The notes: generated by a model not told the origin, from the sequence alone. Shown: positions 34,430 through 46,436, counted from the stretch's first letter. The stretch: 64,000 bases of DNA from Isoetes taiwanensis (GCA_021234155.1 JAJEKV010000042.1:857864-921863); one strand, 5' to 3'. A program made the numbers and translations.

Positions 34430-36342
34430 TCGTGGACGAGGATGTTGAGGAGGGCCTGCAACGGCTAGCTAATGGGAAGGCAGCTGACCTCGATGGTATG
34501 CAGGCCGAGTTACTCAAGTGGGCAGGGCAGCCGCTTGTGCCGGTCCTCACTACCTGTTCAACAGAGCATTGCAGGAGGGTTTCCCCCGACAATGGACCAC
34601 AAGCAGGGTTGTTCCCATTCACAAAGGCGGGCGACCCACCTTTGTCCGCCAATTACCGAGGACGATCATGGTCGATTCGGTATTTGCCAAACTGTTATCG
34701 GGCATTCTCGGCGGCGATTGACTACCGGGCGTAGGCGGCGGATGTCGCGAGCCCCTCACACAGGCAGGCTTTCGACCCCGCCACTCAACGATTGACCATA
34801 TCTTTACGCTGCGGGCACTGATTGAAGACGGTAGGAATCACCCGTTTGGACTTTATATTCTTTGCTGTGGACGCAAAGGCTTTTGATACGATCCCGGGGA
34901 AAAGTTGTGGGCTAGATCAAGCGTCCTGGGGCTCCAGCTGCTGTGCGAGAATGCCATATCTGAGGTTGTATGAGAGTTGTTTTGGCGGGATCGCGATCGG
35001 CCGGGCCAAGCATTTACCAAAGTATCGGGTCCGGGGGTTGCCCCCTCGCCAACACTTTTTGGCCTCTACATTGATCGGTTAGAGCCCTGGCTTCTTGGCG
35101 AGCATGGGGATGGCATACAACTTTTGCACCAGGTCATCCGCCGGCTCATCTATCGCGGACGATGTTGGCTCTTTGGCCCACACCGAAGCTATCTTGATCT
35201 CACCTGGATGCCCTAGACACATTTTGTCGGACTCTACGGACATGCTTGGCGTCAATCGGCCAAGACGGTGGTTCTCATATCCTCTTCCGCCACCCCATGC
35301 CTCCCGCACTCACATATCGGGGGCGGCACGTGAGGCGTCCGCCCACCTACAAGTACCTAGGGGTGGAGTTCCCTCCGCCGCTCTGGCGGGCGTCTATCGC
35401 TTGCGGGTGATGCTTGGCCGGAAAGCGCTTTATGCAATGCGAGAACAACGATCACCGAGGCGAGCTATATGATTGGGGCCATCGGGTCACATCTGTTCGG
35501 GCCGGTCGAAGCCCGTCCTCCATGCGGGGTCGGTTTGGGGCCCTGTCGTCTCTTTGACTAATTGGAATGACTTGGAGCGGTCAGAAGGCATTTTTGGCAC
35601 GGGCACTTGGGTGAAACCTTCACCCCTATATCGATTCTCGCAGCAGAAGGCGGATTCTTGCCGCCCGGGTGGCCCTATGATAGACACATCGTCTATTTTC
35701 GTAAAGTGGTTACTATGGGTGATGCTCGGCCCCGCGACTGGGCTTAATCTTGTGGCCATGAGTCCCAGCCGCTTAGGGCCTTTGTTGGAGGGGTAAGAGA
35801 GATCGGTGGTTCGCCCGGATGGAGCGGCAGTGAGAACCCAGATGCGTGCAATACCGGGCGCGACGTCGATCGCGGACTTGCGGGGAGTACCTAGCTGCTT
35901 GTTTCCTTGGCAAGCTCGGGACCCCATTGCTCTAGAGCAGGTCAAAATGGCCCATTACAAAAGGAGCACATCAACCCCGTGTTAGCCGGGGCCCACGGCT
36001 CTACCTGCGCGTTCCCGGTTGCCCCCTGAAAAGCGAGGCTCATTGCCTCCATTCGCCGCAGTGCCCACCATCGCCATCGAGGCGAGGCGGTGGATTGGGG
36101 AGCCCCGCCCAGGCCGAGCTCTGTCGATCTTTGTCAAGCGGGTGCCATTGAGGATGAGTCTCACACTTTTCGAGTTGCCCGGCGTTGATCCGGTCCGGGC
36201 GGATCACGCTCCCTTAATGCGTTTGGGGCGTGCCCTTGCATTTGCTGATGAACACACGGCCGTCGATGCGTGCCACGGGTCATACATCCAGGAGGTACTG
36301 GACCTGCGAGGTCACCTTTGCCCCCGCCTGGCTGTCCGCTGA
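34430..36342 (+). pseudogene. LINE reverse transcriptase and C-terminal region
   Basis: In shifting frames: a finger-region motif LANGKAADLDGMQAELLKW (near 34470-34520), SRVVPIHKGG, AGFRPRHSTIDHIFTLRAL, FDTIPGEKLW (motif A, where the catalytic aspartate context is frameshifted), SPTLFGLYIDRLEPWL (motif B) and IADDVGSLAHT (YADD box with Ile for Tyr, near 35150). Beyond lie YLGVEF, LDLRGHLCPRLA and other C-terminal blocks. Reverse transcriptase copies element RNA at the nicked target. The copy cannot make a full protein. Confidence 0.78.
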
Positions 36343-36554
36343 CTAGGCACTACGGGGGTGGTGCATGACTGTATATATTGGGATGTTTCTGCATTTTATG
36401 TGATTAGCACAGTTTGTCAGCAGGCTGATTGCTGCCACGGTTTTTCCCTCGAACCCTTCGGGGCGGGGGTTTTTTAATCCGGGCAGTAATCCGCTTGCTG
36501 CGTTTTTGTATTGGGTCCCATAGACCGATTGGTCTCCGTGGACGATAAAAGTAA

Positions 36555-36575
36555 CTTCCTTCCTTCCTTCCTTCC
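36555..36575. repeat. TTCC microsatellite at the LINE 3' end
   Basis: About five TTCC units follow the LINE's 3' untranslated region, in the position of a LINE tail. Confidence 0.85.
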
Positions 36576-37572
36576 ACCAAAAAATACAATCAAAAGAAAG
36601 AACATAAGTAGATCGGAAGTGGATTACATGAGTCTCTGCTTCACTAAAAGGTGACAGAAATAATATACAAAGTATATATAACATTTGTTAGAGATACAAA
36701 ATGCATCCAGCAGTGGTACAAAATTACTGCTCCTGCAAAATCCAAGTTCTCGTGCCATGCAACCCCTACATGTTTTCAAGTTCCTTTACTAATTTGGAGC
36801 AATCTTCTCAGTTCATCATCAAACTTGCCCTGAAGGACAGTACAGTCTTGATTAGGGCCTTTACATCACCAGTCTCACCACTTGAAAGCGGCAACTGCTT
36901 GCATAAATGGCATAATTTGCATTTAGTACTGCAAACCCCTGAGACATGATACATAATTCCAAATTTGAAAAAGTCCAAAATCTTAAAATTTTGGTTGTAC
37001 GCCAACTTCTAGTTAAAAATAATATGTACACGAATCTCTTTTGGCTGTTAGGGCATTACCTCTAATAACTCTTTTGCTCAATCACCGTTTCACGTACGAG
37101 ACATTTGCACATGATATGGTCCATCTTTCTGATATAGTCCATCTTTCTGCAGCTGTTCAGGCCAGTCCTTGGTCTTAATGGCTATTTTAGTCAATTGTCT
37201 TGTGCACATATTTCTTGCATGTGATATGGTCCACCTTTTTGCAGCTGCTCAGGTATGTGCGCTGATGCTGGTAACTCCATCCCTAACGGCGACATTTGAA
37301 ATGACAATAGTTCCAGTCTACTGTACTGCACACGCTCATCTGCACCAAAGTGCCATGAGACAAATTAGTTCTTGCCAATGTAGAAATCCCTTTATTTTTA
37401 TCAGTTTGAATACAGTTTCTGCATAGCACTAAAGTCAGAATTATGTTGTCACATGCAATTTTAAAAGGTTGAGTATTAAGAATGCCACATCAACAAAAAC
37501 AAGATTAAGCACACATATTATAAGACACAATATCATATAAGCATATACCAAAGGCTTTGAATAATGTGGTAC
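36576..37572 (-). other. non-coding DNA with a possible exon at about 36815-36915
   Basis: Minus-strand frame LPLSSGETGDVKALIKTVLS is followed, after a one-base shift, by GKFDDELRRLLQIS and a GTAAAG donor. It looks like coding sequence but I do not know the family. It lies downstream of the LRR pseudogene on the same strand and could belong to it. Confidence 0.35.
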
Positions 37573-38216
37573 CTTGAAAAGATCCAGCTGGAATTTCACA
37601 AGGATTTGTCTTCTGTTGCTTCTCTTGCTTTACATCTAGTGCACAACCTTTCACTGGCACTTTAACCTTCTCCTTAATCTTTTGAAACATGTGCCCTTTA
37701 AATGGATCACGATGTGGTCCTTCCAGTCTAATGTCATCAATCACCTCTAGAATTAATTTATGTTTTAGCAAAATCCCTGGATTGTTTTCAGAAAACTGCT
37801 TGATTGCATTCTTAGATAACAACCAGCATCCAGTAAGGTCAAGTTCCTACAAGGAACGTGATGGCTTGAGTGCCTGTAGGCCAGCATCTCCAAGCACAGA
37901 ACCCTAGAAAGATAGTGAGACTAGATTTGGAAGGGTAGCAACTGCATGTAAGGATCTATCAGATAAAAAATCACTTCGAAGATGGAGATGTGATAACTGT
38001 GTAAGACTAGCAATATGTTTGCATGTCTTGTCGGAAATGTTGGCATCGCATAAATCAAGCTTTCTAAGTTGAGGAAGCTGTTGTAAAGAAAGAACGTTAG
38101 ACATCTTATGTCCACTTGTGGATTGCATCACTCCTTCACATGCAGACAACATGATCAATATCAGGCAACCATTATAATGCATTAACCAAGGGCTTCCTTT
38201 CCCATGTTTGCTCCTC
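37573..38216 (-). pseudogene. leucine-rich repeat protein, exon with two in-frame TAG codons
   Basis: The minus-strand frame shows LRR units LPQLRKLDLCDANISDKTC, LTQLSHLHLRSDFLSDRSL and LPNLVSLSF, then TAG, GSVLGDAGLQALKPSRSL, TAG, and ELDLTGCWLLSKNAIKQF. The tail (VIDDIRLEGPHRDPF and a Lys-rich stretch) ends at an AAG|GTACCA donor at about 37573. All parts are in one frame, so two point changes to TAG are the only breaks. The repeats are of the RNI/F-box-like type used for protein binding. It is probably a recent pseudogene. A similar intact gene elsewhere in the genome is likely. Confidence 0.6.
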
Positions 38217-39124
38217 TTGAAACAAGAAAGGGTAATTTTAGAGCAGGAAAATGGAATGCAATTAATGCCAATTGCAATGCTTTAAGTTCTATACTTACCT
38301 CTTATAGCTGTATGAGAAAGACCAATACTCTGTAATGAGTGCATCACTGCCAGGTAGCCAAACACGTGAGATGTGCTTTAGCTTGCTTTTGTCTTTCCAT
38401 CTTGTCTTTTCATTCATATAATTCCTAAGGGTACCAACAGAACTTTATAAAGAGATAATTTACGTGCAGCAGGTTTACTGCATGCAATTCTACCAGCTCA
38501 AAATCCACATAGATTATGCAAGCTCTTCCATGTCACTGCACAAGCTCAGATGACATTTTCCAGGTTACTACCGTTATCTTTTTTGAGTTTAACCTGCGTG
38601 GCTGAGCAATTCTTTACGTAGGCATAAGTATCTCATCCCGTTAACTTGAAGCAGGCATGGAATAGGCATAAGCAAATAATGATGACATTTTCCAGAATAC
38701 TACCGTTTTCTTTTTTACTTTAACCTGCATGACTGAGCAATTCTTTACACAAGCATAAGTATCGCATGCCTTGCTTTGTGTATGTATGAATTCAACAAAC
38801 TCAGAAGATGTAAAAAGCATCAGAGTTTTTGTTTCAGGCCCTATAAGTGGGTGCACTGTCTGCTTCCTTTAAATTCTTTATCTCTTTTGGGTTGTTCTCC
38901 CCACTGTTTTATATTGTTTTATACTAGAATAGCACCACCTTTGTCACATGCAGGTTCTTAATTATTTATTTGTGGGTTCCTGCCTCCTCGTTTATCTCGT
39001 TCCTAGTCCATTTTTTAACTATTCATGGACGTACAGATCTATGCACCTTTGATCACTTGTTGGAAATGGGATTGCCTCGTTAAGTGGCTATAGTGCACCA
39101 GTTAAATGTGATTTGAAAAGGGCT
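38217..39124. other. intergenic or intronic DNA
   Basis: Contains two diverged copies of a GATGACATTTTCCAG(G/A)(T/A)TACTACCG stretch (about 38550 and 38680) followed by TTTAACCTGC(G/A)TG. No gene supported. Confidence 0.5.
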
Positions 39125-39192
39125 GCCATCCATAGTCATAAGCTACTCTTGGATATCCGCATATCCAAGAGTAGCTTATGACTATGGATGGC
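39125..39192. repeat. perfect 68-bp palindrome (32-base arms, 4-base loop)
   Basis: Bases 39125-39156 and 39161-39192 are exact reverse complements around the loop CCGC. The arm begins GCCATCCATAGTCATAAGC. Confidence 0.95.
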
Positions 39193-39599
39193 TGTATCTG
39201 TTTTGACAATAACACCCAATGCCTTGTGGTGACTACTTGCTCTCTTGCAAAACAAAGATTTGCACAAGACCATCAAGCAATGCATTACATGCAGCATGTG
39301 GCTGAAAATAAAACCACAAGTCCAAAACAGAAAGCTACTTCTAAGGAAAAAGGAGCCGGCAGAAAGATACTCCATTAAGCCTAAAAATGCAAAATACTAA
39401 GCAAAACCTACCTATTAGAGCCGTACTGAACATTTGAAATGCTGAACAAGTCAAGTTGATCATAGAACAATCCTTTCTTAGATTCGTGAGGTAGAAGCTT
39501 ATCAGTGTAATTGATTGGCGCCAGAATTCCAAATCCAAAAAATGTGCAGATTGCCTATACCTGAACACAAACATCATAAGGAATATGGCAGCATCCAGA
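39193..39599 (-). other. non-coding DNA, possible exon at about 39413-39552
   Basis: On the minus strand a stretch between TGTTCAG and GTAGGTTTT is open (FLDLEFWRQSITLISFYL). Its family is unknown to me. It adjoins the PPR scrap. Confidence 0.3.
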
Positions 39600-39715
39600 C
39601 CAGAATCTGCAATAATCTCGTTCCATATCCATGCTGCGCATATGCTGTAATTAATGAATTCCATGAAACCACATTGTGCCAAGACATGTGATCAAAAACT
39701 ACAAGAAGACATTGT
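39600..39715 (-). pseudogene. single PPR motif fragment
   Basis: The minus-strand frame reads VVFDHMSWHNVVSWNSLI then TAYAQHGYG, one PLS-type PPR unit. The next codons lose the pattern. It is about 2.8 kb from the intact PPR gene and on the same strand. Likely a relic of gene duplication. Confidence 0.65.
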
Positions 39716-40100
39716 AGAAACGTTGTGGGGATTGCAATAGGCTTACCTAATGCCGTAATGCCAATTCCAATTCCAGTAATGCCATAATCCCAAACATCCC
39801 TCACAGGTTAGAACTTGCCAGTAATGCCGTAATCCCAAATCGAATTCTCAAAGCCCAGGCATAACTTCCAACGCTACGCTCCCCATGGACATGCTGGAAT
39901 TTCCATCATTTTTCTCCACCTTAGATCAAATCTAACGACTATAAGGCTTTCCACGTGCACAATAATCCCAGCTGGCTGCAACGTGGATGCCTTCAAATCG
40001 CTCCGAAGTCTCCACCCTCGTTTGTGCAAACGTGCTAAAGATCAATACAAAATTCATAATATATTAGCTTTTAAATTGTGGTCTATAGTAAATTTTTTTT
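39716..40100. other. intergenic DNA
   Basis: Several near-repeats of GTAATGCC(G/A)TAAT(C/G)CC occur between 39750 and 39840. No gene. Confidence 0.5.
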
Positions 40101-40103
40101 AAT

Positions 40104-40345
40104 GTGTGCCACGTGTCAACATTTGATTTGTTAGAAGACATAATAGAAACAATATCTTGTTTTTCCTACGTGTAATAATAATCTTTTTTTATTTTAAAAG
40201 TATGCCACGTGTCCATATTTGATTAGCTAGAATAATGTTTTTTTATTTAAAAAGTATGCCATGTGTCAATATCTCTTTAGTTAAACAACCACATTAGAAA
40301 CTCTTGTTTTTTCTACTTATTATAATATTACTTTTTACATGTCCT
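40104..40345. repeat. three repeat units carrying G-box sequences
   Basis: Units starting GTGTGCCACGTGTC (40104), TATGCCACGTGTCC (about 40201) and TATGCCATGTGTC (about 40255) are followed by related AT-rich sequence. CCACGTGTC is the plant G-box/ABRE core, but there is no gene close by to regulate. Confidence 0.65.
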
Positions 40346-42474
40346 TATTTTAGGAAAACAATAGCTAGATTTCAATAACACATGTGTTTCGTAAATTAAA
40401 AAAAGGAGCGTGATTTTTTTAATTTTGCAAAAACAACACTTGAAATGACGTGTCCATATTGAGAAAAAGAATACTTGAAAACATCAGTTTTCTATTTCCT
40501 ATGTGTTCTTTTCTTTATAGTCCTTTATTTCTAGTGTTGTAATTTAGTTTTTCAAGTGTAGTAAAATTAAAACCTAAGCGTGTTATTTTGAAGATAAACA
40601 ATGCATGGTTCTCTAAAAACAATAGTGAAGGAAAAAAGGACACGTTGACAAAACTTCACAAAAACTATGTCAATTTTTTCTACGTGTGGATTATTCTGCC
40701 AAAAGACCATTGTGGAAAATTTCAGCCAAAAAACCACTGTCTCTTTGTGCAAATCCGGATAAATAGGCCACATGGATTTTTGGGGCCATTTGGTGTTGTT
40801 TTTGGCATAAAGCAACACTTAAAAACAACTATGGACCAAAAATTGGGGTCAGTGTGAAACACTTCTAGATGAAGCTCTAAATGCACATTCATTGTTCAAA
40901 CTCACCAGGTGTGACATAGCAAGGCTTTCTTATTATTCAACAGTGTTTTAGCTATATCTTTCTTCGTCTTTTTCATACATAGGACATTCCCTTGCTTAGC
41001 CCTCTCTAGTTTCATACTACATGTATGTTTGTTGTTCCTTTTGTTCCTACCTATGAGTTGCTTCTCATGTTTATTTATACTTTCATTACCAACATGCATT
41101 TGCACTATTTATATAACTATGAATGCCTACAATTGGTCTTAGAGGGCAACCCTCCATTGCATTAGCAACTTGTTGTACACAAAAGGCTGAAAGGTTCCTC
41201 TTTTACACCTGTAGATAATTTCTTTACCATTTAAGAAGGCATACCACATTTCTTGACCCTCTCTGAAGTACAACCCCTTATTCTTTCCCAAATATCAGAG
41301 ATGCAGTAAGCATTACTGTCCAGGAAACCAATTTCAGCTTATCAATTCTATCAAAAACCTGTCATAGGAATCTTTGTGAGTATTTCTTTAAAAGCCATGT
41401 TACTTATCAAAAGCTACTTGTGTCAGACTATGGGAAATACTACTCGGCAAGAGGTACATGCCATAGTCAATACCAATGTGGTGCTTTGATGGGCTGGATT
41501 ACTGTTGCTGAGTGCACGCAGAACAACCTATGGTAGAGCTTAGTTCACAAAGATGGATCTGCATGTTGGAGTAGCTTCCAGTACAACAGTCCAGCTTTGA
41601 GATAATTTGAACGCTATTGTCAACTTTATCCTTGATAAAAATCTGCTGCTATTGACCATCAAATTAAAGAAGTCTGTATTGGTTGGAAGCCATGTTTTTT
41701 GAAGGATTGCTTCTGTTTTTGGCAAGCAATTTCTAGATGGCAGAACTGGAACCAGTAGTCAAGCATTCTGCTTAATATTGATGACATGAATCTTTACAAG
41801 CATGCTTCACGCACCAATCACTATAACATATCAAGTACTTTTCGAGAAAGGACAAACAAGCCCGCAAACAATTCATCTACTATATGGAAAGCCAGTGATT
41901 AGGAAAAGGGATTTGAGCTGTGAAGGAATAAGAATAACACTGAACTGTAAGAGAACAGGATAAGTAATGGAGGGAGAACAACATCCTAATTCCTTCATAC
42001 ACGAATTGAGCATCAATGTTCCAATGGAACACAGTCTGCAATTTCATCATCAGGAAGGAGCAAGCATGACCAGAGGGTAGATGGTTCCAACATGCAGCTC
42101 CTGGCTCATTAATGTACTCTTGTCATGGTCTGTACTCACCAACAAGTTCATGACCATTAGATTAGTGGCATTCCATGTTGCATTATTTTCCTTATGCGCA
42201 CTTTGGGAATTCCAGCATCCTTCTTAATCCTGATAGGTGTTCCATCAAAGCAAAGAATTGATGCAGTTCGTTATGCACTCCACCCATAACTGGTCCATAA
42301 AATGATTAAAGAACTGTTCATGTCTCGTCATGGTTGCAAGGCTTCCTGTTCACCCAGATGCTTAGCCTGTCGTATCAACTATATCATTGGGTTGATGCCT
42401 TGTGCAATTCAATTAACCAAATTACTCGAGGAAAACAGTTTAAGCTTGTAGCTTCTACTTTTAATCAGCATTAA
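40346..42474. other. AT-rich intergenic DNA
   Basis: No gene, RNA or mobile-element end could be supported, including in the 3' flank of the PPR gene. Confidence 0.5.
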
Positions 42475-44055
42475 TTACTCAGAAACTATTTTATGGATGG
42501 CAGATAACATATTTGAAAGAAGAACATATCCTCCTGACTTCTCAGGATCCAGCTTCATAATGTGCTGCGCAGCACGTGTCCCCCCTCCAATGTCTGAATA
42601 GTTCCTGCAGCAACTAAGCAAGCCCCTCCAGGAGCCTGCATCTGGTTCGAGGGGTAAATTGTTAACCAATGCCTCTGTTTCATTCAGATGTCCAATTCGT
42701 CCAAGCAAATCAATAATGCAATTAAAATGTTCCAAGGTAACAGATATGTTATTATGACTTATTGAAAGAAGATGATGACAACCCCCATCCAGGTAGCCAG
42801 CATGATCGCATGCAGAAAGAATGCTTACGAAGGTAACTCTGCTAGGCATAATACCATTAAGCTTCATATCCTGAAACACTTCCATGGCTTCTTTGCTATA
42901 GCCACATTGAGCATATGCTGCAATTACAGAACTCCATGTTATAGCATCCTTAGAAATCATTTTGTCAAACAATGCATGTGCCTCTCCCACATTTCCACAC
43001 TTCCCATACATATTGACAAGGGCATTACCAACACAATCATTAAGCTCTATACCACATTGCATTATAAAATTATGAATCTGTTTGCCAGTGGTTAGGTCTG
43101 CATGATTGGCACATGCATCAAGAACAGCGATGAAAGTAACCCTGTTTGGCTTTATGTTCTCCTCCTGCATTTGATGAAACATATCCAAAGCCTCTTTATG
43201 TCGACCCATTTGAACATAACATGAAATTATAGTATTCCAAGTGACTACATCGCGCTCAGGCATTTGATGAAATAACTGACGGGCTTTATCAATTTCGCCA
43301 TGTTGAGCACAAGCTCCAATCATGGCTGTCCAGCTTACAACGTTTTTATGAGGCATCATATGGAACAATTGAAGAGCTTCAGCCAAAAGCCCTTGATTAG
43401 CATATGCTGTGATCATCGTAGTCCAAGAAATAACGTTCCTCTGGGGCATTTGTCTGAACAAATGCAGGGCTTCATTCAGACAACCATGTTGCGTGTATGC
43501 AGCAATCATGGCATTCCAAGAGACTATGTCACGATAGGGCATTTGCTGAAATAAGACATATGCCATCTCCAAATTCCCTTGCTGCACATATGCTGTAATC
43601 ATGGCAGTCCAAGACACTGCAGTTTTGTCAGGCATTTCGTGGAAAAGATTAAGGGCATCGGCAAGTTGACCATACTGAGCGTAAGCTGCGATCATAATAT
43701 TCCACGAAAATGAATTTCTGTTTGCCATCTTATTAAACACTTCTCTTGCTTCCTCTATAGCTCCACATTTCCCATACATTTGCACGAGCAGATTGCCTAA
43801 GTACCTATCTTTGCCTAGACCAAGCCTGCAAATATGATCATGCACCTGTTTACCTTCCAACAGAGCTCTAGGATTGTCGCAGCTTCTTAACAGGGAAGCA
43901 AGTTTATTGATAAGATCTGTAGTACTTACAAGTGCTTCGAAATCGTGATGGAGTATCAACGTTCTTCTTAGCCAGAGTTTGCAAAAGACGAATTTTGAAT
44001 AAATAAAACACGCAGAACCGATCCTCGAAAAGCATCCAAAATAAGGAAGCCCCAT
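42475..44055 (-). CDS. PLS-class pentatricopeptide repeat protein, 526 aa
   Basis: The single open frame starts at an ATG (44055) and ends at TAA. The first 45 residues are hydrophobic and basic with few acids, compatible with a mitochondrial or plastid targeting sequence. From about residue 53 (LASLLRSC, GKQVHDHI) come tandem PPR units: MYGKCGAIEEAREVF (93-107), then five or six short S-type units each with (V/I)SW(N/T)(A/T)MI.AY and LF..MP (about 117-270), a longer unit with MQEENIKPNRVTF (296-308), and MYGKCGNVGEAHALFDKM. An incomplete E motif (GSWRGLLSCCRNY, GGYVLLSNM, 484-516) ends the protein. There is no E+ or DYW domain. Such proteins bind specific organellar transcripts, often for C-to-U editing, and editing by this one would need a partner deaminase. 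Intron-free, as usual. The stop 10 residues after LLSNM may be a truncation. Confidence 0.9.
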   Translation of the reverse strand: MGLPYFGCFSRIGSACFIYSKFVFCKLWLRRTLILHHDFEALVSTTDLINKLASLLRSCDNPRALLEGKQVHDHICRLGLGKDRYLGNLLVQMYGKCGAIEEAREVFNKMANRNSFSWNIMIAAYAQYGQLADALNLFHEMPDKTAVSWTAMITAYVQQGNLEMAYVLFQQMPYRDIVSWNAMIAAYTQHGCLNEALHLFRQMPQRNVISWTTMITAYANQGLLAEALQLFHMMPHKNVVSWTAMIGACAQHGEIDKARQLFHQMPERDVVTWNTIISCYVQMGRHKEALDMFHQMQEENIKPNRVTFIAVLDACANHADLTTGKQIHNFIMQCGIELNDCVGNALVNMYGKCGNVGEAHALFDKMISKDAITWSSVIAAYAQCGYSKEAMEVFQDMKLNGIMPSRVTFVSILSACDHAGYLDGGCHHLLSISHNNISVTLEHFNCIIDLLGRIGHLNETEALVNNLPLEPDAGSWRGLLSCCRNYSDIGGGTRAAQHIMKLDPEKSGGYVLLSNMLSAIHKIVSE

Positions 44056-45023
<968 letters not shown>

Positions 45024-45184
45024 GATAACGTCCTCCCCTCGGCGTTATGGCCCATGAAAATGGCCTCCTGGCCATGTGGCGAGAAATTCACCGGCCATCT
45101 CTGCCCGTGCGGCCTCGAATTTCACGGCCACATGGCCACTCAGCCATTTTCTTGGGCCATAACGCCTCGTGGGAGGACGTTATC
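45024..45184. mobile_element. 161-bp fold-back MITE
   Basis: Arms of about 57 bases (45024-45080 and 45127-45184) are imperfect reverse complements (GATAACGTCCTCCC, GGCGTTATGGCCCA, GGCCATGTGGC) around a 46-base loop. It has no coding capacity. Confidence 0.75.
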
Positions 45185-45453
45185 TAGCCCATCACAAGGG
45201 ACACTTCTTCAAGGCATATACGTAAATGTTGTCGATTCCGTTTTATGACCTCGAAAAAAAAGGGACCATGAAATTTCAACCTCAAACACCTGATTCTTTC
45301 ATCGCGAAACTTCGAGTCGATTGCCTCCTGTTCAGTTGGTTTTCTATCGTCCCCTGTTAAGCGGCGCCGCCATGAATCCGCCGGATTTCTGCCAGAAAAT
45401 AGCCGGAAAAGTGAAAAAAAGAAAAAAATTTCAAGGTCCCCTTTTTTCGTCAT

Positions 45454-46436
45454 GTAATTTTCACCGGCAGAAATTTCGCCGTGAAATTTCCTGGCGGCCG
45501 CCAGGCTCGCGGGCGGCGCCGCTCGCGGCCCACCTGCTCGCCTGTCGGCCGCCAGGAAATTTCAAGGCGAAATTTTCTGCCGGTGAAAATTACCTATTCC
45601 GAAATTTTGACCACCTTAAAATTTCGCCCTTCTTTGACTCGTTTTTTTACAGCGAAAAAGTTTGTTGATTGTCTTGGCGGCGCCGCTTTCTACTCTGCTT
45701 TTGCACTGCGCCTTCTTCTCTGCTTGTGCACTCTGCTTCTGTCGATTTCAACCATAGCTTTGCCACAGTAATTGGATTTGGGCGTAGCACGTCCATGAAG
45801 ATGGACGATGGTCCAAAAAGGGCGATTCTTCCCCCTGACCTTTGCGATGTGAAGAAAAAGCGAGGAAATTTGGGATTTTTCACGGCAAAAACAAAGGTGC
45901 AAGCAGGGGATTGGGGATTTTTTTCACTATTCTTCCATGATCTTCCCCTTCGGGGCCGATTCTTGTTTTTTATTTTCTTTCTATCTTCTTCCAAACGCAA
46001 TGATCCTAATATCGAGTTTTTTTCATTCTTTAGGAGGTGATAGATCGATTCTTGCGCAGACGAGTCCAATCCACGCGGAATGAAGGCCTCCTACATGCGA
46101 TGTAAAAGCGACTATCAAATGTAATAGAGTGCGAGTGCAAAATCAGGCGCCACTTAGGGCAAAAATACGATGCAAACACCATAGCCATGGCTGGAAATGC
46201 CATAAGAGCCAAGGCCGGAAATGCTGGAACCATAGCCATGGCTGGAGCCGCTGGAAATGCCGGAAACGCAAAGCCAAGACTGGAATCAATCATGAACGGG
46301 CGAAATTTTAAGGTGGACAAAATTTCGTCGGAGAATTTCACTCACCATTGAAATTTCTCCGGAAATTTCGGCGAAAGCCGCCCCAGTGCGCTTTCGAAAT
46401 TTCCTGGAGAAATTTCAATGTGAGTGAAATTTCTCC
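45454..46436. mobile_element. compound fold-back element with a hairpin at each end
   Basis: The left end is a hairpin (45454-45499 with 45547-45593, 46-base arms, one-base bulge). Immediately inside is a 30-base sequence (45600-45629) whose complement, 29 of 30 bases, is at 46298-46327. Directly outside that, the right end is another hairpin (46330-46370 with 46395-46436). The arrangement is symmetrical over 983 bp. AAATTTC motifs dominate. The centre holds a CCATAGCCATGGCTGG tandem repeat and no transposase. Confidence 0.7.
46180..46280. repeat. short tandem repeat inside the fold-back element
   Basis: CCATAGCCATGGCTGGA occurs twice, interleaved with GGAAATGC(C/T) units. Confidence 0.7.

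Larger units (their letters stand above)
31470..36575 (+). mobile_element. GC-rich non-LTR retrotransposon (LINE), decayed
   Basis: About 5.1 kb with an ORF1-like region, an endonuclease with GDFNA, a reverse transcriptase with IADDVG, further C-terminal conserved blocks and a 3' end in a TTCC microsatellite. All parts are on the plus strand in changing frames, so many small indels have accumulated. Base composition is far above the surroundings (for instance 47 of 60 bases are G or C at 32281-32340). The 5' limit is approximate. Confidence 0.82.

Noticed and set aside
39341-39682. 113-codon minus-strand frame as a membrane protein
   Set aside because: It joins the end of a PPR scrap, an intron-like junction and a separate possible exon.
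46129-46341. Ala/Pro/Met-rich ORF on the minus strand in the fold-back element
   Set aside because: The pattern comes from the CCATGGCTGG tandem repeat.
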